NCBI GenBank assembly: GCA_001829315.1
Contig: MIAY01000020.1
Location: 1 to 39,025, forward strand
Source of the DNA: Spirochaetes bacterium GWE1_32_154
Lineage (GTDB): Bacteria; Spirochaetota; GWE2-31-10
Direction of reading: 5' to 3'
Length of the DNA stretch: 39,025 bases
Position numbers and translations under genes: made by a program. Position 1 is the stretch's first letter; every line of letters starts with the position of its first letter. The notes under the pieces are model-generated. The model saw nothing but the letters and a program-made list of their open reading frames with translations, searched no databases and was not told where the DNA came from. Below are positions 1 through 7,652 of the stretch, in pieces.

Positions 1-93
1 AACTTAGAAGTCTATATTTTAGTAATAGATGGAATGAGGTTACTGCATACCTTGAAAAGGTCGGATAGTTACCAGTAAAAGAAATTTACACCC
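1..93 (+). repeat. Left copy of 93-bp terminal inverted repeat (probable IS end)
   Basis: These 93 bases are an exact reverse complement of 38931-39023, and the match breaks at base 94 and at base 38930. The inner border reads GGGTGTAAATTT when viewed from inside the window, which resembles terminal repeats of some IS256-like elements; that family assignment is from memory and weak. A short open frame ending 25 bases before the border runs off the window edge. The simplest reading is that the window ends inside a multicopy insertion sequence whose 3' end faces inwards. Confidence 0.85.
3..68 (+). CDS. Partial ORF, possible transposase C-terminus
   Basis: An open frame enters from the window edge and ends at TAG 66-68. 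It encodes about 21 residues, starting LRSLYFSNRW and ending YLEKVG. Its stop lies 25 bp inside the repeat border, the usual place for a transposase stop relative to an IS terminal repeat. The peptide is too short to place in a family; IS256-like and IS66-like C-termini both came to mind. The same frame is repeated at the right end. Confidence 0.35.
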   Translation, partial: LRSLYFSNRWNEVTAYLEKVG

Positions 94-120
94 TAAAATC
101 TTTATAATCTATATTTCTCA

Positions 121-149
121 TTGACAACGATTTATTTATTACCTATCAT
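121..149 (+). promoter_or_regulatory. Sigma-70-type promoter for the RsbU-like phosphatase
   Basis: A perfect -35 box TTGACA (121-126) is followed after 17 bases by TATCAT (144-149). The predicted start of transcription is near 156, so translation cannot begin at the in-frame TTG at 121. This supports the ATG at 178. Confidence 0.7.
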
Positions 150-177
150 ACAGTATCATCATATCCGGAGTCGTATA

Positions 178-2289
178 ATGAATTATAAAATCAGTATGAG
201 AAAACGAGTATTATTAACAATATTACCAATAGCCATTATTCCAATTATTCTTGTTGCAGGTTTTTCTGCATTCCGGTTATTTGGTAAATTGAAAGAACAG
301 GGGAATGTTTTTTATTCAACAATTTTAACACAATTAACGACAAATATTGATTTTGTATATTCACAACACGCAATGGCCTTTGTTGATATTGCAAGAATGG
401 ATAATTTCTCAAAAATAATTAATGCACCTCAGCCAAAATCAATGAATGAAGAACGGGAATTCCTGGAAAGTCTTGGTGAAGCATCAGGAAGTGCTGCAGG
501 AAACTCAATAACGAGAGTTGTATCATCAAAGTTTCGCGGTGCTTTATATATTGTAGAATTTGATAAAAAATCATTATATTTTAATACCGATTACTTATCT
601 CACCGGTTCAGCCTTTCTGACTATACTGTTGATTTTGATAAACTGAAAACTGATAAATTCTTTCTTGATGTTTCAGCTTCACCTGAGACAGCCCGCGTTA
701 ATTACGGAAAACCAAGTGACGGTATTTTAAAAGGTTTTGAAATCGATCAAACAACCGTATTTTTATATCCTCATTTTAATGAAGGTGAAACAGTATGTAA
801 AAAGATAATGATACTTATCGTCAACAAAGATTTTATCCCTGATATTTATAAGAACATCAACAGCATTAATCACGGAACCCTTTATGTCATAGATAAATAC
901 AATAATGTTTTTGCAAAAAATCATCCTTCAAAAAATGATGATTACTACGAGTATAATGAAGAAAAAATGAAATATGAATTCTTTGAGGGCGATGAAACCT
1001 ATGTAAAAGAAGAAAAAATGGGGTTTTCAGATTATAAACTCTTAAATACCGATAGTGAAATATTAAAAATGCCGTTAGTTCAGGAAGTTATATCTCAACT
1101 TGATTCAGATATAATCAATGAAGATATTATAAGAACCGTTTCATTCAAAGGAATAGATTATTTATTTCTCGCAAAAATAGCACCTGACTCAGGTGTAAAA
1201 CTCATTTATTTCTATCCTTTAGCTTGTTTGTATAAACCTATTCACGGTATTATTTTCTGGATTGTAATTATCAGTGTGATTGTTTGTTTTATTATTATTT
1301 TAATAAGCTATTATTTAAGTCTTAAATTAAATAATCCAATCAGTTCATTATCAGTCGGTTCAAAAAAAATTGCATCAGGTGACTATAAAACACAAATTAA
1401 TACCGATGGTTTTTTTGGAGAGTTTATCGATTTAGGAAATTCATTTAACATAATGGCACGAACTATTGATGAATATAGTGAGAATATCGAGGAAATCGTC
1501 AAAGAAAGAACTGAAGAACTAAATGAAGCTGTTTATGAACTGCAAAAATCATATGATGAAAATAAAAGGGAATTGTTAATTGCCCAGAAAATACAATCGT
1601 CATTAATTCCACAAATTTTTCCAGAATCAGATCATATTGATTTCTCAGGTATGTATTTACCAATGGAAGCACTTGGTGGTGATCTTTATGATGTTCATAA
1701 AATATCCGATAAAAAAATGGGTATACTTATTCTGGATGTATGCGGACATGGAGTACCAGCTGCATTAATTACAACAATGGCAAAAATATCATTTAATTCA
1801 AATTCAAGAAAATATGAAAGTACTAATGAAATTATGCACACCGTTAATAACGAGTTATGTGATGCGATCCAGGGTTCCGGTGATTATTTAACAGCATTTT
1901 ATTGTATTGTTGATAGTGAAAAACGAACAATTCAATATACCAATGCCGCTCATAACGATATCTATGTTCTAAGACATCACGATTTATCTATTGAAATCCT
2001 TACACAAACAGGACCTGTTGTTGGTGTTGTAAAAGATATAACATATGAAGAAAATAAAATTCAATTATCTGAAGGGGATCGATTAATATTGTATACTGAC
2101 GGTGTTATTGAAGCGAGAAATGAAAAGAGTGTACTTTATGAAACTGAAAGATTCATTTCATTAATAAAAGCAAATAAAGACAAAACCCCGAAAGAATTTG
2201 TTAAATTTTTATATGATGATATTATCAGCTTTAAAAATAACACGCCAAGTGATGATGACATTGCAATACTTGTAGCCGATATAACGTAG
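178..2289 (+). CDS. Membrane-bound PP2C (RsbU/SpoIIE) serine phosphatase with extracytoplasmic sensor
   Basis: This 703-residue inner-membrane phosphatase probably dephosphorylates an anti-anti-sigma (STAS) protein in a partner-switching pathway. A first membrane segment lies at about residues 11-31 and a second at about 355-380; the roughly 320 residues between them form an extracytoplasmic sensor. A HAMP-like region (about 381-435) and a coiled coil with NIEEIVKERTEELNE lead to the SpoIIE domain. The metal-binding aspartates are visible in GGDLYD (about 500), DVCGHG (about 520), TDGVIE (about 640) and SDDDIA (about 692), so it should be catalytically active. The start is set at the ATG preceded by CCGGAG; an upstream in-frame TTG falls in the -35 box. 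A STAS protein is encoded at 33580, but any pairing is speculative. Confidence 0.9.
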   Translation: MNYKISMRKRVLLTILPIAIIPIILVAGFSAFRLFGKLKEQGNVFYSTILTQLTTNIDFVYSQHAMAFVDIARMDNFSKIINAPQPKSMNEEREFLESLGEASGSAAGNSITRVVSSKFRGALYIVEFDKKSLYFNTDYLSHRFSLSDYTVDFDKLKTDKFFLDVSASPETARVNYGKPSDGILKGFEIDQTTVFLYPHFNEGETVCKKIMILIVNKDFIPDIYKNINSINHGTLYVIDKYNNVFAKNHPSKNDDYYEYNEEKMKYEFFEGDETYVKEEKMGFSDYKLLNTDSEILKMPLVQEVISQLDSDIINEDIIRTVSFKGIDYLFLAKIAPDSGVKLIYFYPLACLYKPIHGIIFWIVIISVIVCFIIILISYYLSLKLNNPISSLSVGSKKIASGDYKTQINTDGFFGEFIDLGNSFNIMARTIDEYSENIEEIVKERTEELNEAVYELQKSYDENKRELLIAQKIQSSLIPQIFPESDHIDFSGMYLPMEALGGDLYDVHKISDKKMGILILDVCGHGVPAALITTMAKISFNSNSRKYESTNEIMHTVNNELCDAIQGSGDYLTAFYCIVDSEKRTIQYTNAAHNDIYVLRHHDLSIEILTQTGPVVGVVKDITYEENKIQLSEGDRLILYTDGVIEARNEKSVLYETERFISLIKANKDKTPKEFVKFLYDDIISFKNNTPSDDDIAILVADIT

Positions 2290-2315
2290 AATATATTATT
2301 CGAGCCTTATACAAT

Positions 2316-2360
2316 AAAAAACGGTTTGTTAAAGATTACTCTTAAACAAACCGTTTTTTT
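2316..2360. terminator. Bidirectional intrinsic terminator
   Basis: A 15-bp stem pairs AAAAAACGGTTTGTT (2316-2330) with AACAAACCGTTTTTT (2345-2359). It has an A-run before it and a T-run after it, so it can act on both strands. It lies between the convergent phosphatase and aldolase genes. Confidence 0.9.
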
Positions 2361-2385
2361 TATTTCTATCTAATTAGATAGTCCA

Positions 2386-3387
2386 TTATGCTTTATTTGC
2401 AGAACCAAGAACATTCTCATTTTTCAACTTGTAAAGTTCTTTTAATGCATCTCGTGCAGGACCTAAATATTTTCTAGGGTCAAACTCACCAGGGGTTTTA
2501 GTAAAAACTTCTCTGATTGCAGCTGTCATTGCAAGTCTTCCATCAGAATCGATGTTGATCTTACAAACAGCAGAAGCGGCAGCTTTTCGTAATTGTTCTT
2601 CAGGAATACCAACAGCGTCTTCCATTTTTCCGCCGTATTGATTAATCATTTTAACTTTATCAACCGGAACAGAAGAAGAACCATGAAGAACGATTGGAAA
2701 ACCAGGGATTTTCTTTTCGATTTCTGCTAATATATCAAATCGTAATGGAGGTGGAATTAAAACACCGTCAGCATTTCGTGTACATTGAGCAGGTTTGAAT
2801 TTTGTAGCTCCATGTGAAGTACCGATTGAGATTGCAAGTGAATCAACACCGGTTCTTTTGACGAAGTCTTCAACTTCTTCAGGTTTTGTATAGGTTGAAT
2901 GTTCAGAAGAAACTTCATCTTCAACACCGGCTAAAACACCAAGTTCACCTTCAACTGTTACACCATGTGCATGTGCATATTCTACAACTTTTTTTGTTAA
3001 AGCAATGTTTTCTTCATAAGAATGGTGTGAACCATCAATCATTACAGAAGAAAAACCAAAGTCGATACAATCTTTACATTGTTCAAAAGTATCACCATGA
3101 TCAAGATGCAAAACGATAGGAATACCTTTTCCTTTATTAAGCTCTTTTGCGTACTCAACAGCACCCTGAGCCATATATCTTAATAATGTACCATTAGCAT
3201 ATTTTCTTGCGCCGGCAGATACCTGAAGAATTACAGGTGAATTAGTTTCAACACATGCCTGTACAATTGCCTGCATTTGTTCCATATTGTTAAAATTGTA
3301 TGCCGGAATTGCATATTTACCATCGTAAGCTTTTTTAAAAAGCTCTTTTGTATTAACAAGACCAAGATCTTTGTATGATACTGCCAT
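2386..3387 (-). CDS. fba: Class II fructose-1,6-bisphosphate aldolase
   Basis: This 333-residue cytoplasmic enzyme cleaves fructose 1,6-bisphosphate to glyceraldehyde 3-phosphate and dihydroxyacetone phosphate in glycolysis, and runs the reverse in gluconeogenesis. Class II zinc and catalytic motifs are present: HLDHGD near residue 95, SVMIDGSHH, a GELG motif, SIGTSHGATKF, LHGSSSVP and INIDSD. Length and sequence strongly recall the Treponema enzyme, which is one reason to call the window spirochaetal. The ATG is preceded by AAGAGG. The gene is monocistronic, with its own TTGACA promoter and a shared terminator. Confidence 0.96.
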   Translation of the reverse strand: MAVSYKDLGLVNTKELFKKAYDGKYAIPAYNFNNMEQMQAIVQACVETNSPVILQVSAGARKYANGTLLRYMAQGAVEYAKELNKGKGIPIVLHLDHGDTFEQCKDCIDFGFSSVMIDGSHHSYEENIALTKKVVEYAHAHGVTVEGELGVLAGVEDEVSSEHSTYTKPEEVEDFVKRTGVDSLAISIGTSHGATKFKPAQCTRNADGVLIPPPLRFDILAEIEKKIPGFPIVLHGSSSVPVDKVKMINQYGGKMEDAVGIPEEQLRKAAASAVCKINIDSDGRLAMTAAIREVFTKTPGEFDPRKYLGPARDALKELYKLKNENVLGSANKA

Positions 3388-3422
3388 AATTAAACCTCTT
3401 TATAAATAAATTTATTGTTACT

Positions 3423-3451
3423 AAAGTATCAAAAAAACGAATGTTTGTCAA
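3423..3451 (-). promoter_or_regulatory. Sigma-70-type promoter for fba
   Basis: Read on the minus strand, TTGACA (3451-3446) and TACTTT (3428-3423) are 17 bases apart. Transcription should start near 3416, leaving about 28 bases before the ATG at 3387. Confidence 0.75.
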
Positions 3452-3489
3452 AAAAAATAAATGATTTTTACTCTATCAATTGAGTTTGT

Positions 3490-3517
3490 TTGATAATTTA
3501 ATTAATATATTTATAGA
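3490..3517 (+). promoter_or_regulatory. Possible sigma-70-type promoter for the sigma-54 activator
   Basis: TTGATA (3490-3495), a 16-base spacer and TATAGA (3512-3517) lie about 30 bases before the ATG at 3548. The surroundings are very AT-rich, so chance matches are likely. Confidence 0.4.
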
Positions 3518-3547
3518 AGATTTCGATACAATAGTAAGGCGGAGTAC

Positions 3548-4633
3548 ATGAGTTCCTTTTTTTATAAACACAATGATATTATAAGTTCTGCAGATGATAT
3601 TCTTTCAATGAATCCAGGTGAACTATTATTATTAGAAAATTTTGAACTGATCAATTACCTGACTGAATATCCCGAAATAGCAGTATATTCGCAAAAACTA
3701 TTCAATGAATTTAAAAAAATAAACAAAATCAAACCATATAAAGATATTCCTGTATTAATTCAAGGCGAAACCGGTACGGGAAAAGAAGTAATGTCAGGCT
3801 TTATAGCTTCTAATGGCACAAACAATTCATTCGTCGGTTTAAACTGTTCTAATTTAAGTCGTGAATTATTTGAATCAGAATTGTTTGGATATGAGAAAAA
3901 TTCTTTTACCGGTGCTTCAGCATCAGGAAAAGACGGAAAACTGCACGAAGCTCGAGGTGGCGTATTATTTCTTGATGAATTTACAGAAATTCCGCTTGAT
4001 ATGCAGTCAAAACTTTTACGCGTATTGCAGGAAAGAGAATTTTACAGGGTTGGTGGAAATAAAAAAGAACAGGTTGAAGCACGAATACTTTTTGCAACAA
4101 ATAAAAACGTACTTGATCTTGTAAAAAAAGGTGAATTTCGTGAAGATTTGTATTATAGAATCAATTTATGTGAAATAACCATCCCGCCGTTACGGGATAG
4201 AGTCGAAGAAATTATACCACTTACAATATCGTTTATTCAAAAAATAAATGAAGAATATAAAAAAAACATTCAATCAATAGAAGCCGGTCTTTTACAAAAG
4301 TTGCAAAAATATACCTTTCCGGGAAATGTGAGGGAGTTAAAAAATATAATCAGCCGCCTTGTTATATTTGAAGAAGGTAATACAATTTTTTCTGAAAACC
4401 TCAAACTTTTTGAGTCAAGTGAAAACATAGGTCTAAAAAATAATCATTCTGCATTAAACATTCAAGAACTTGATATCATACTACCGGAAACACCATTCAG
4501 CTTAATTGATGTTGAAAAAAAAATTGTCAAAATGACTATTGAAAAATTTAATGGAAATAAAACCAAAGCAAGTGAATTTCTTGGTCTTAACAGAATTCAA
4601 ATGTATGGCAGATTTAAGAATATTTTTAAATAG
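3548..4633 (+). CDS. Sigma-54-dependent transcriptional activator lacking a recognisable sensor domain
   Basis: This 361-residue AAA+ protein should open sigma-54 promoter complexes using ATP. Residues 1-67 form a short N-terminal region that is neither a receiver nor an obvious GAF or PAS domain. The AAA+ core has Walker A GETGTGKE (73-80), a Walker B GGVLFLDEF (137-145), a sensor region with FATNKN and the arginine-rich FREDLYYRINLCEI. The sigma-54 contact loop reads NSFTGA (118-123) where GAFTGA is usual; the Phe-Thr pair is kept. A Fis-type helix-turn-helix occupies about 325-361 (NKTKASEFLGLNR). ATG follows GGCGGAG. It is probably the local activator for the sigma-54-type sites at 4741, 10239 and 10416, but that link is inferred only from proximity. 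Confidence 0.92.
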   Translation: MSSFFYKHNDIISSADDILSMNPGELLLLENFELINYLTEYPEIAVYSQKLFNEFKKINKIKPYKDIPVLIQGETGTGKEVMSGFIASNGTNNSFVGLNCSNLSRELFESELFGYEKNSFTGASASGKDGKLHEARGGVLFLDEFTEIPLDMQSKLLRVLQEREFYRVGGNKKEQVEARILFATNKNVLDLVKKGEFREDLYYRINLCEITIPPLRDRVEEIIPLTISFIQKINEEYKKNIQSIEAGLLQKLQKYTFPGNVRELKNIISRLVIFEEGNTIFSENLKLFESSENIGLKNNHSALNIQELDIILPETPFSLIDVEKKIVKMTIEKFNGNKTKASEFLGLNRIQMYGRFKNIFK

Positions 4634-4740
4634 TTTAAAATCATACTGTATATAATTATACTATTTTCAATTTCGAACACATTTCACAACATTTTTATAG
4701 CTTATACCGCTAAATTCAATTGAATTCAAAATATATATTT

Positions 4741-4756
4741 TGGCATACCTTATGCT
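4741..4756 (+). promoter_or_regulatory. Sigma-54-type (-24/-12) promoter
   Basis: TGGCATACCTTATGCT matches the consensus TGGCAYRNNNNTTGCW except for A in place of T at the -12 box. The GG-N10-GC spacing is exact. Transcription would begin near 4766, directly at the ATG at 4767. A perfect 14-bp palindrome, AATTCAATTGAATT (4713-4726), lies just upstream. Confidence 0.65.
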
Positions 4757-4766
4757 TATTACTAAT

Positions 4767-5126
4767 ATGAAAGTTTTAATAATAGTAAGTAAAGATAGTC
4801 AGTTGAATTCATTATGTGATTTAATAAAAAACAGCGGTTGTGACTGTGAAGTCTACAACAACTCTATAGATGGATTACGAAAATATAAGGAAAACAGTTT
4901 TGATATCGTTATTACTGATATGAAAATGCCTTTGGTGTCCGGTCTTGAAGTGGTACGAATTATTAAGAAGATCAATAACGATACACCGGTATTAGTGTAT
5001 GGTAATTGTGATAAAACAGCGAAACTATGCAGTGAACATGGAGCTGAAAGAATAATTACGAAAGATTTCACTCCTGAATTGATTTTGAATGAGATCAAAG
5101 ACTTATGCCACAGTCTAAAAAAATAA
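4767..5126 (+). CDS. Single-domain response regulator
   Basis: This 119-residue receiver-only protein has no output domain. The phosphoacceptor Asp is in VITDMKMP and the conserved Lys near the end is in ERIITKDF. The acidic pair reads KD (VSKDS) instead of DD. The Thr/Ser switch residue after beta-4 appears replaced, since VLVYGN has Gly there, so phosphorylation-driven switching may be altered. I start it at ATG 4767 because MKVLIIVSKDS is a typical receiver start; an in-frame ATG at 4752 overlaps the -12 promoter box. No Shine-Dalgarno precedes it, consistent with a leaderless mRNA from the sigma-54-type site. It could act as a CheY-like shuttle for the chemosensory cluster, which has no cheY of its own. 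Confidence 0.85.
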   Translation: MKVLIIVSKDSQLNSLCDLIKNSGCDCEVYNNSIDGLRKYKENSFDIVITDMKMPLVSGLEVVRIIKKINNDTPVLVYGNCDKTAKLCSEHGAERIITKDFTPELILNEIKDLCHSLKK

Positions 5127-5138
5127 CGCCCTCAATAT

Positions 5139-5170
5139 CCGCCTTCTGTCCCATACAGTTGGCGGTTTTT
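5139..5170 (+). terminator. Intrinsic terminator after the response regulator
   Basis: CCGCC and GGCGG pair around an inner TTCTGT/ACAG stem, followed by five T residues (5166-5170). It sits 13 bases after the stop codon at 5126. Confidence 0.8.
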
Positions 5171-5198
5171 ATAGCATTTAGAATTTATTAAAAATACG

Positions 5199-5247
5199 AA
5201 CCCTTTCCTGCTGTTGCCCCCCAAGCACATAAGGATCGGGTTTTTTT
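5199..5247 (+). other. T-tailed hairpin of unknown role
   Basis: AACCC (5199-5203) can pair with GGGTT (5238-5242), with an inner CC/GG and a TGCT/AGCA stem and a C-rich loop, ending in seven T residues. It is GC-rich against an AT-rich background and is not needed as a terminator, because one is already present at 5139. It could be a small RNA or part of the adjacent repeat. I compared it mentally with small SRP RNA and did not find the GGAAG tetraloop region. Confidence 0.4.
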
Positions 5248-5250
5248 ATT

Positions 5251-5392
5251 AAGGCTCTTGCAGAAATCAAGAGTACTTGATAAAAAAAAGGGTACTTTTT
5301 TATGCTTACGCCATATGCGATAAAATCGCCTTAGAGGTAGCCACATGCAAAAATTCGAGATTGAAATAAAGTATTTTTGCAAGAGGCTCAAT
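5251..5392. repeat. Fold-back repeat element, copy A
   Basis: About 142 bp bounded by CTCTTGCA at the left and TGCAAGAG at the right, with a small hairpin GCGAT-AAA-ATCGC at the centre (5318-5330). The left half contains a core at 5266-5330 that reappears at 9097-9163, with about eight differences in 65 columns by eye. No transposase is present. The structure fits a MITE-like or extragenic palindromic element. Together with 5127-5250 it fills the 344-bp gap before the LemA gene, in which I see no gene. Confidence 0.6.
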
Positions 5393-5407
5393 TTATTAAC
5401 TTTTCAT

Positions 5408-5436
5408 TTGGATTTCTGTAATAATTTTATTATACT
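5408..5436 (+). promoter_or_regulatory. Sigma-70-type promoter for the LemA-TPM operon
   Basis: TTGGAT (5408-5413), a 17-base spacer and TATACT (5431-5436) precede the ATG at 5471 by 34 bases. Confidence 0.6.
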
Positions 5437-5470
5437 ATTCACGTAATAGAATATAATTCAGGAGTTCACA

Positions 5471-6058
5471 ATGTTAAAAAAATCACTTCATCTTTTTGCT
5501 CTTCTTGTTATTTTTTCTCTCACTTCATGCGGATACAACACGATTCTTGGTAATGACGAGGCAGTTAATGCTGCAGTAGGTGACATGCAAGCTGCTTATC
5601 AGAGAAGAATGGATTTAATTCCTAATTTAGTCAGTACTGTTAAAGGGTATGCTTCACATGAAAAAGATACACTTCAAGCTGTTGTTGATGCCCGATCAAG
5701 GGCAGGCTCTGTTCAGGTAACACCTGAGCTTGCCAATGACCCTGAAGCTTTTGCAAATTTCCAGAAAGCCCAATCACAAATGACGTCTGCATTATCACGA
5801 TTAATGGTAATAGTAGAACAATACCCTGATTTAAAAGCAAACGAAAATTTCAGAGACCTGCAAAATCAACTTGAAGGTACTGAAAATAGAATTAATGTTG
5901 CACGAACACGATACAATGAAGCAGTTCGAGTATTTAATTTATCAATCAGACGTTTTCCAAACAGCATAACAAACAGTATATTTTTAAAACTTACCACTAA
6001 ACAATCTTTTACAGCTTCAGAAGGAGCTCAAAAAGCGCCGGAGGTAAAATTTGAATAA
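5471..6058 (+). CDS. lemA: LemA family lipoprotein
   Basis: This 195-residue protein has a lipoprotein signal peptide, with a lipobox ending LTSC at about residue 20, so it is predicted to be anchored to a membrane facing outwards. The LemA signature follows: YQRRMDLIPNLVSTVKGYASHE, then helical segments with NFRDLQNQLEGTENRI and ARTRYNEAVRVFN. LemA proteins have a long helical fold of poorly defined function and are often encoded beside TPM-domain proteins, as here. ATG is preceded by CAGGAG. Its stop overlaps the next start by 8 bases, so the two are translationally coupled. Confidence 0.93.
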   Translation: MLKKSLHLFALLVIFSLTSCGYNTILGNDEAVNAAVGDMQAAYQRRMDLIPNLVSTVKGYASHEKDTLQAVVDARSRAGSVQVTPELANDPEAFANFQKAQSQMTSALSRLMVIVEQYPDLKANENFRDLQNQLEGTENRINVARTRYNEAVRVFNLSIRRFPNSITNSIFLKLTTKQSFTASEGAQKAPEVKFE

Positions 6059-6890
6059 AAAAAGTTTCGTTTTTCTTCTCCTTTTTGGAGCAGTTTTACT
6101 TAATTCCATCGATATTCCTCCTCTTAAAGGTTTTGTGAATGATTATGCAGGTTTTATATCAGCTGAAACGGAAGCGGTACTCACTGCAAAACTAAAAAGT
6201 CTGGAAGAAAGCGATTCAACACAAATATTCATTTTAACCATACCATCACTTGATGGTATGGATATTGAATCATACAGTATTAAAGTTGCAGAAACATGGA
6301 AACCGGGTCAGAAAAAACTGGATAACGGCGTATTATTTATCGTCTCACAAAACGACAGAAAAATGCGAATTGAAGTCGGCTACGGACTTGAAGGCGTTTT
6401 AACTGATCTTTTATCAGGCCGTATAATAAATAATGTTGCCTCACCGCTTTTTCGAGACGGGCTGTATGACGAAGGATTTGTTGCTGTTACCGACGCTTTA
6501 ATTTCCATTGTTAAAAATGAATATCAAGCTAATGACGCTCTCAAATCTGAAAAAGTTACATCAAAATCTGGTGATGGCAGAATAATAGGTTTGCTCATAG
6601 CTTTATTTTTTATTGTAAAACTAATCGGTTCTGCATCAAAAAAAGCAGGAGCTGCTTCAGGAGCGATTATGGGAGCCGGTATTCCATTACTAATCGGGGC
6701 ATTTAATCCGGTTTTAATGATTGTACTTGGTCTTATCGGTCTTGGAATGGCTTTCATTCCAATGTCCGTGGTGTATTTTGTTCTGCTTTCAGGCACAAGA
6801 GGTGGAAGCAGTGGAAGTAGTAGCGGTGGCGGATTCTCAGGCGGTGGTGGCGGAGGATTTGGCGGTGGCGGTGCTTCGGGAGGATGGTAA
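6051..6890 (+). CDS. TPM-domain (YgcG-like) membrane protein with Gly-rich tail
   Basis: This 279-residue protein has an N-terminal signal or anchor segment (about 4-20). An extracytoplasmic TPM domain follows, with GFVNDYAGFIS, KLDNGVLFIV and RKMRIEVGYGLEGVL. Two hydrophobic segments lie around residues 178-245, and a glycine-serine-rich tail ends in ASGGW. This is the usual plan of LemA-associated TPM proteins, which have been linked to photosystem repair in plants and membrane-protein quality control in bacteria; the substrate here is unknown. The start is TTG at 6051, chosen because GGAGG lies 6 bases upstream and the frame has no better start before the signal peptide. Confidence 0.9.
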   Translation: MNKKSFVFLLLFGAVLLNSIDIPPLKGFVNDYAGFISAETEAVLTAKLKSLEESDSTQIFILTIPSLDGMDIESYSIKVAETWKPGQKKLDNGVLFIVSQNDRKMRIEVGYGLEGVLTDLLSGRIINNVASPLFRDGLYDEGFVAVTDALISIVKNEYQANDALKSEKVTSKSGDGRIIGLLIALFFIVKLIGSASKKAGAASGAIMGAGIPLLIGAFNPVLMIVLGLIGLGMAFIPMSVVYFVLLSGTRGGSSGSSSGGGFSGGGGGGFGGGGASGGW

Positions 6891-7606
6891 TGAAAAAAGA
6901 AAAAAAAATGTTTTTTAATACAAACGAATGCAAAAAAATTGAATCAGCAATCACTGATATAGAGAAGAAAACTTCCGGAGAAATTGTCGTTATGACAATT
7001 AAACAAGCGGATCGTTATTTTCTACCGATACTATTATTCTCATATATAATTTCTATCATTGCAACAGTAACTTTTATGCGATTTATTCCTTATTTTTTAC
7101 CGGAAGAATTGATAAAAAAAATCATTAACATCCCTTTTACTTTTAATGATGAGTTTGCTTACATACTAAATTATGGCGTTTTGATTTCAATTGTTCTATC
7201 AATTATTTTCTTTGGCATATTTTATTCAGCATTGATACACAATAAATATTTAATCAAAGCATTTATACCACTGTCTGTACGAACTGAAAAAATCAAAAAC
7301 AGAGCATTTATTGAGTTTTACTCACGAGGTCTTCATAACACAAGAGATAAAACCGGTGTGTTATTCCTTATTTCACAGTATGAAAAACTTGTCTATATTA
7401 TTGCAGATCAGGGTATCTATTCAAAGATTGATCAGGACAGATTTAATTCTTATGCATCTGATATATCTAATTCGATAAAGAAAGGTGATAAAGTATCAGG
7501 GGTCATACAATCATTACTTGAAATCGGGAAAATCTTAGAAAAACATTTCCCTATCAGAAAAGATGATACTAATGAACTATCCAATTCAGTTATACAGGTA
7601 AATTAA
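6890..7606 (+). CDS. Second TPM-domain membrane protein
   Basis: This 238-residue protein begins with a short TPM-like stretch (ECKKIESAITDIEKKTSGEIVV). Two membrane segments follow (about 42-65 and 85-110). The rest of the TPM domain is on the C-terminal side, with NTRDKTGVLFLISQYEKLVYIIADQG. The TPM fold is therefore interrupted by a membrane hairpin, as in other short LemA-cluster partners. I prefer ATG 6890 over ATG 6884 because GGGAGGA then sits at a normal distance. It overlaps the preceding stop by one base (TAATG), so lemA and the two TPM genes form a coupled three-gene operon. Confidence 0.85.
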   Translation: MKKEKKMFFNTNECKKIESAITDIEKKTSGEIVVMTIKQADRYFLPILLFSYIISIIATVTFMRFIPYFLPEELIKKIINIPFTFNDEFAYILNYGVLISIVLSIIFFGIFYSALIHNKYLIKAFIPLSVRTEKIKNRAFIEFYSRGLHNTRDKTGVLFLISQYEKLVYIIADQGIYSKIDQDRFNSYASDISNSIKKGDKVSGVIQSLLEIGKILEKHFPIRKDDTNELSNSVIQVN

Positions 7607-7614
7607 AATTAAAG

Positions 7615-7652
7615 ACGATCTGATGATATAAAACAATCATCAAATCGTTTTT
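7615..7652 (+). terminator. Intrinsic terminator of the LemA-TPM operon
   Basis: ACGATCTGATGAT (7615-7627) pairs with ATCATCAAATCGT (7636-7648) and runs into T residues. The right arm covers the stop codon of the convergent CNNM/CBS gene. Confidence 0.85.

Noticed and set aside
1444-1460. Sigma-54-like TGGCACGAACTATTG
   Set aside because: The GG to GC spacing does not fit (no GC at the -12 position) and it is inside the phosphatase gene.
2886-3119. Plus-strand ORF within fba
   Set aside because: It is antisense to a well-conserved enzyme, rich in His/Leu/Gln, and has no ribosome site; a shadow frame.
5199-5247. Small SRP RNA (4.5S) gene
   Set aside because: The conserved GGAAG/AGCAGC apical region was not found on either strand.
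5188-5391. 67-residue minus-strand ORF
   Set aside because: It lies wholly in the hairpin and fold-back repeat, has no ribosome site and no protein-like pattern.
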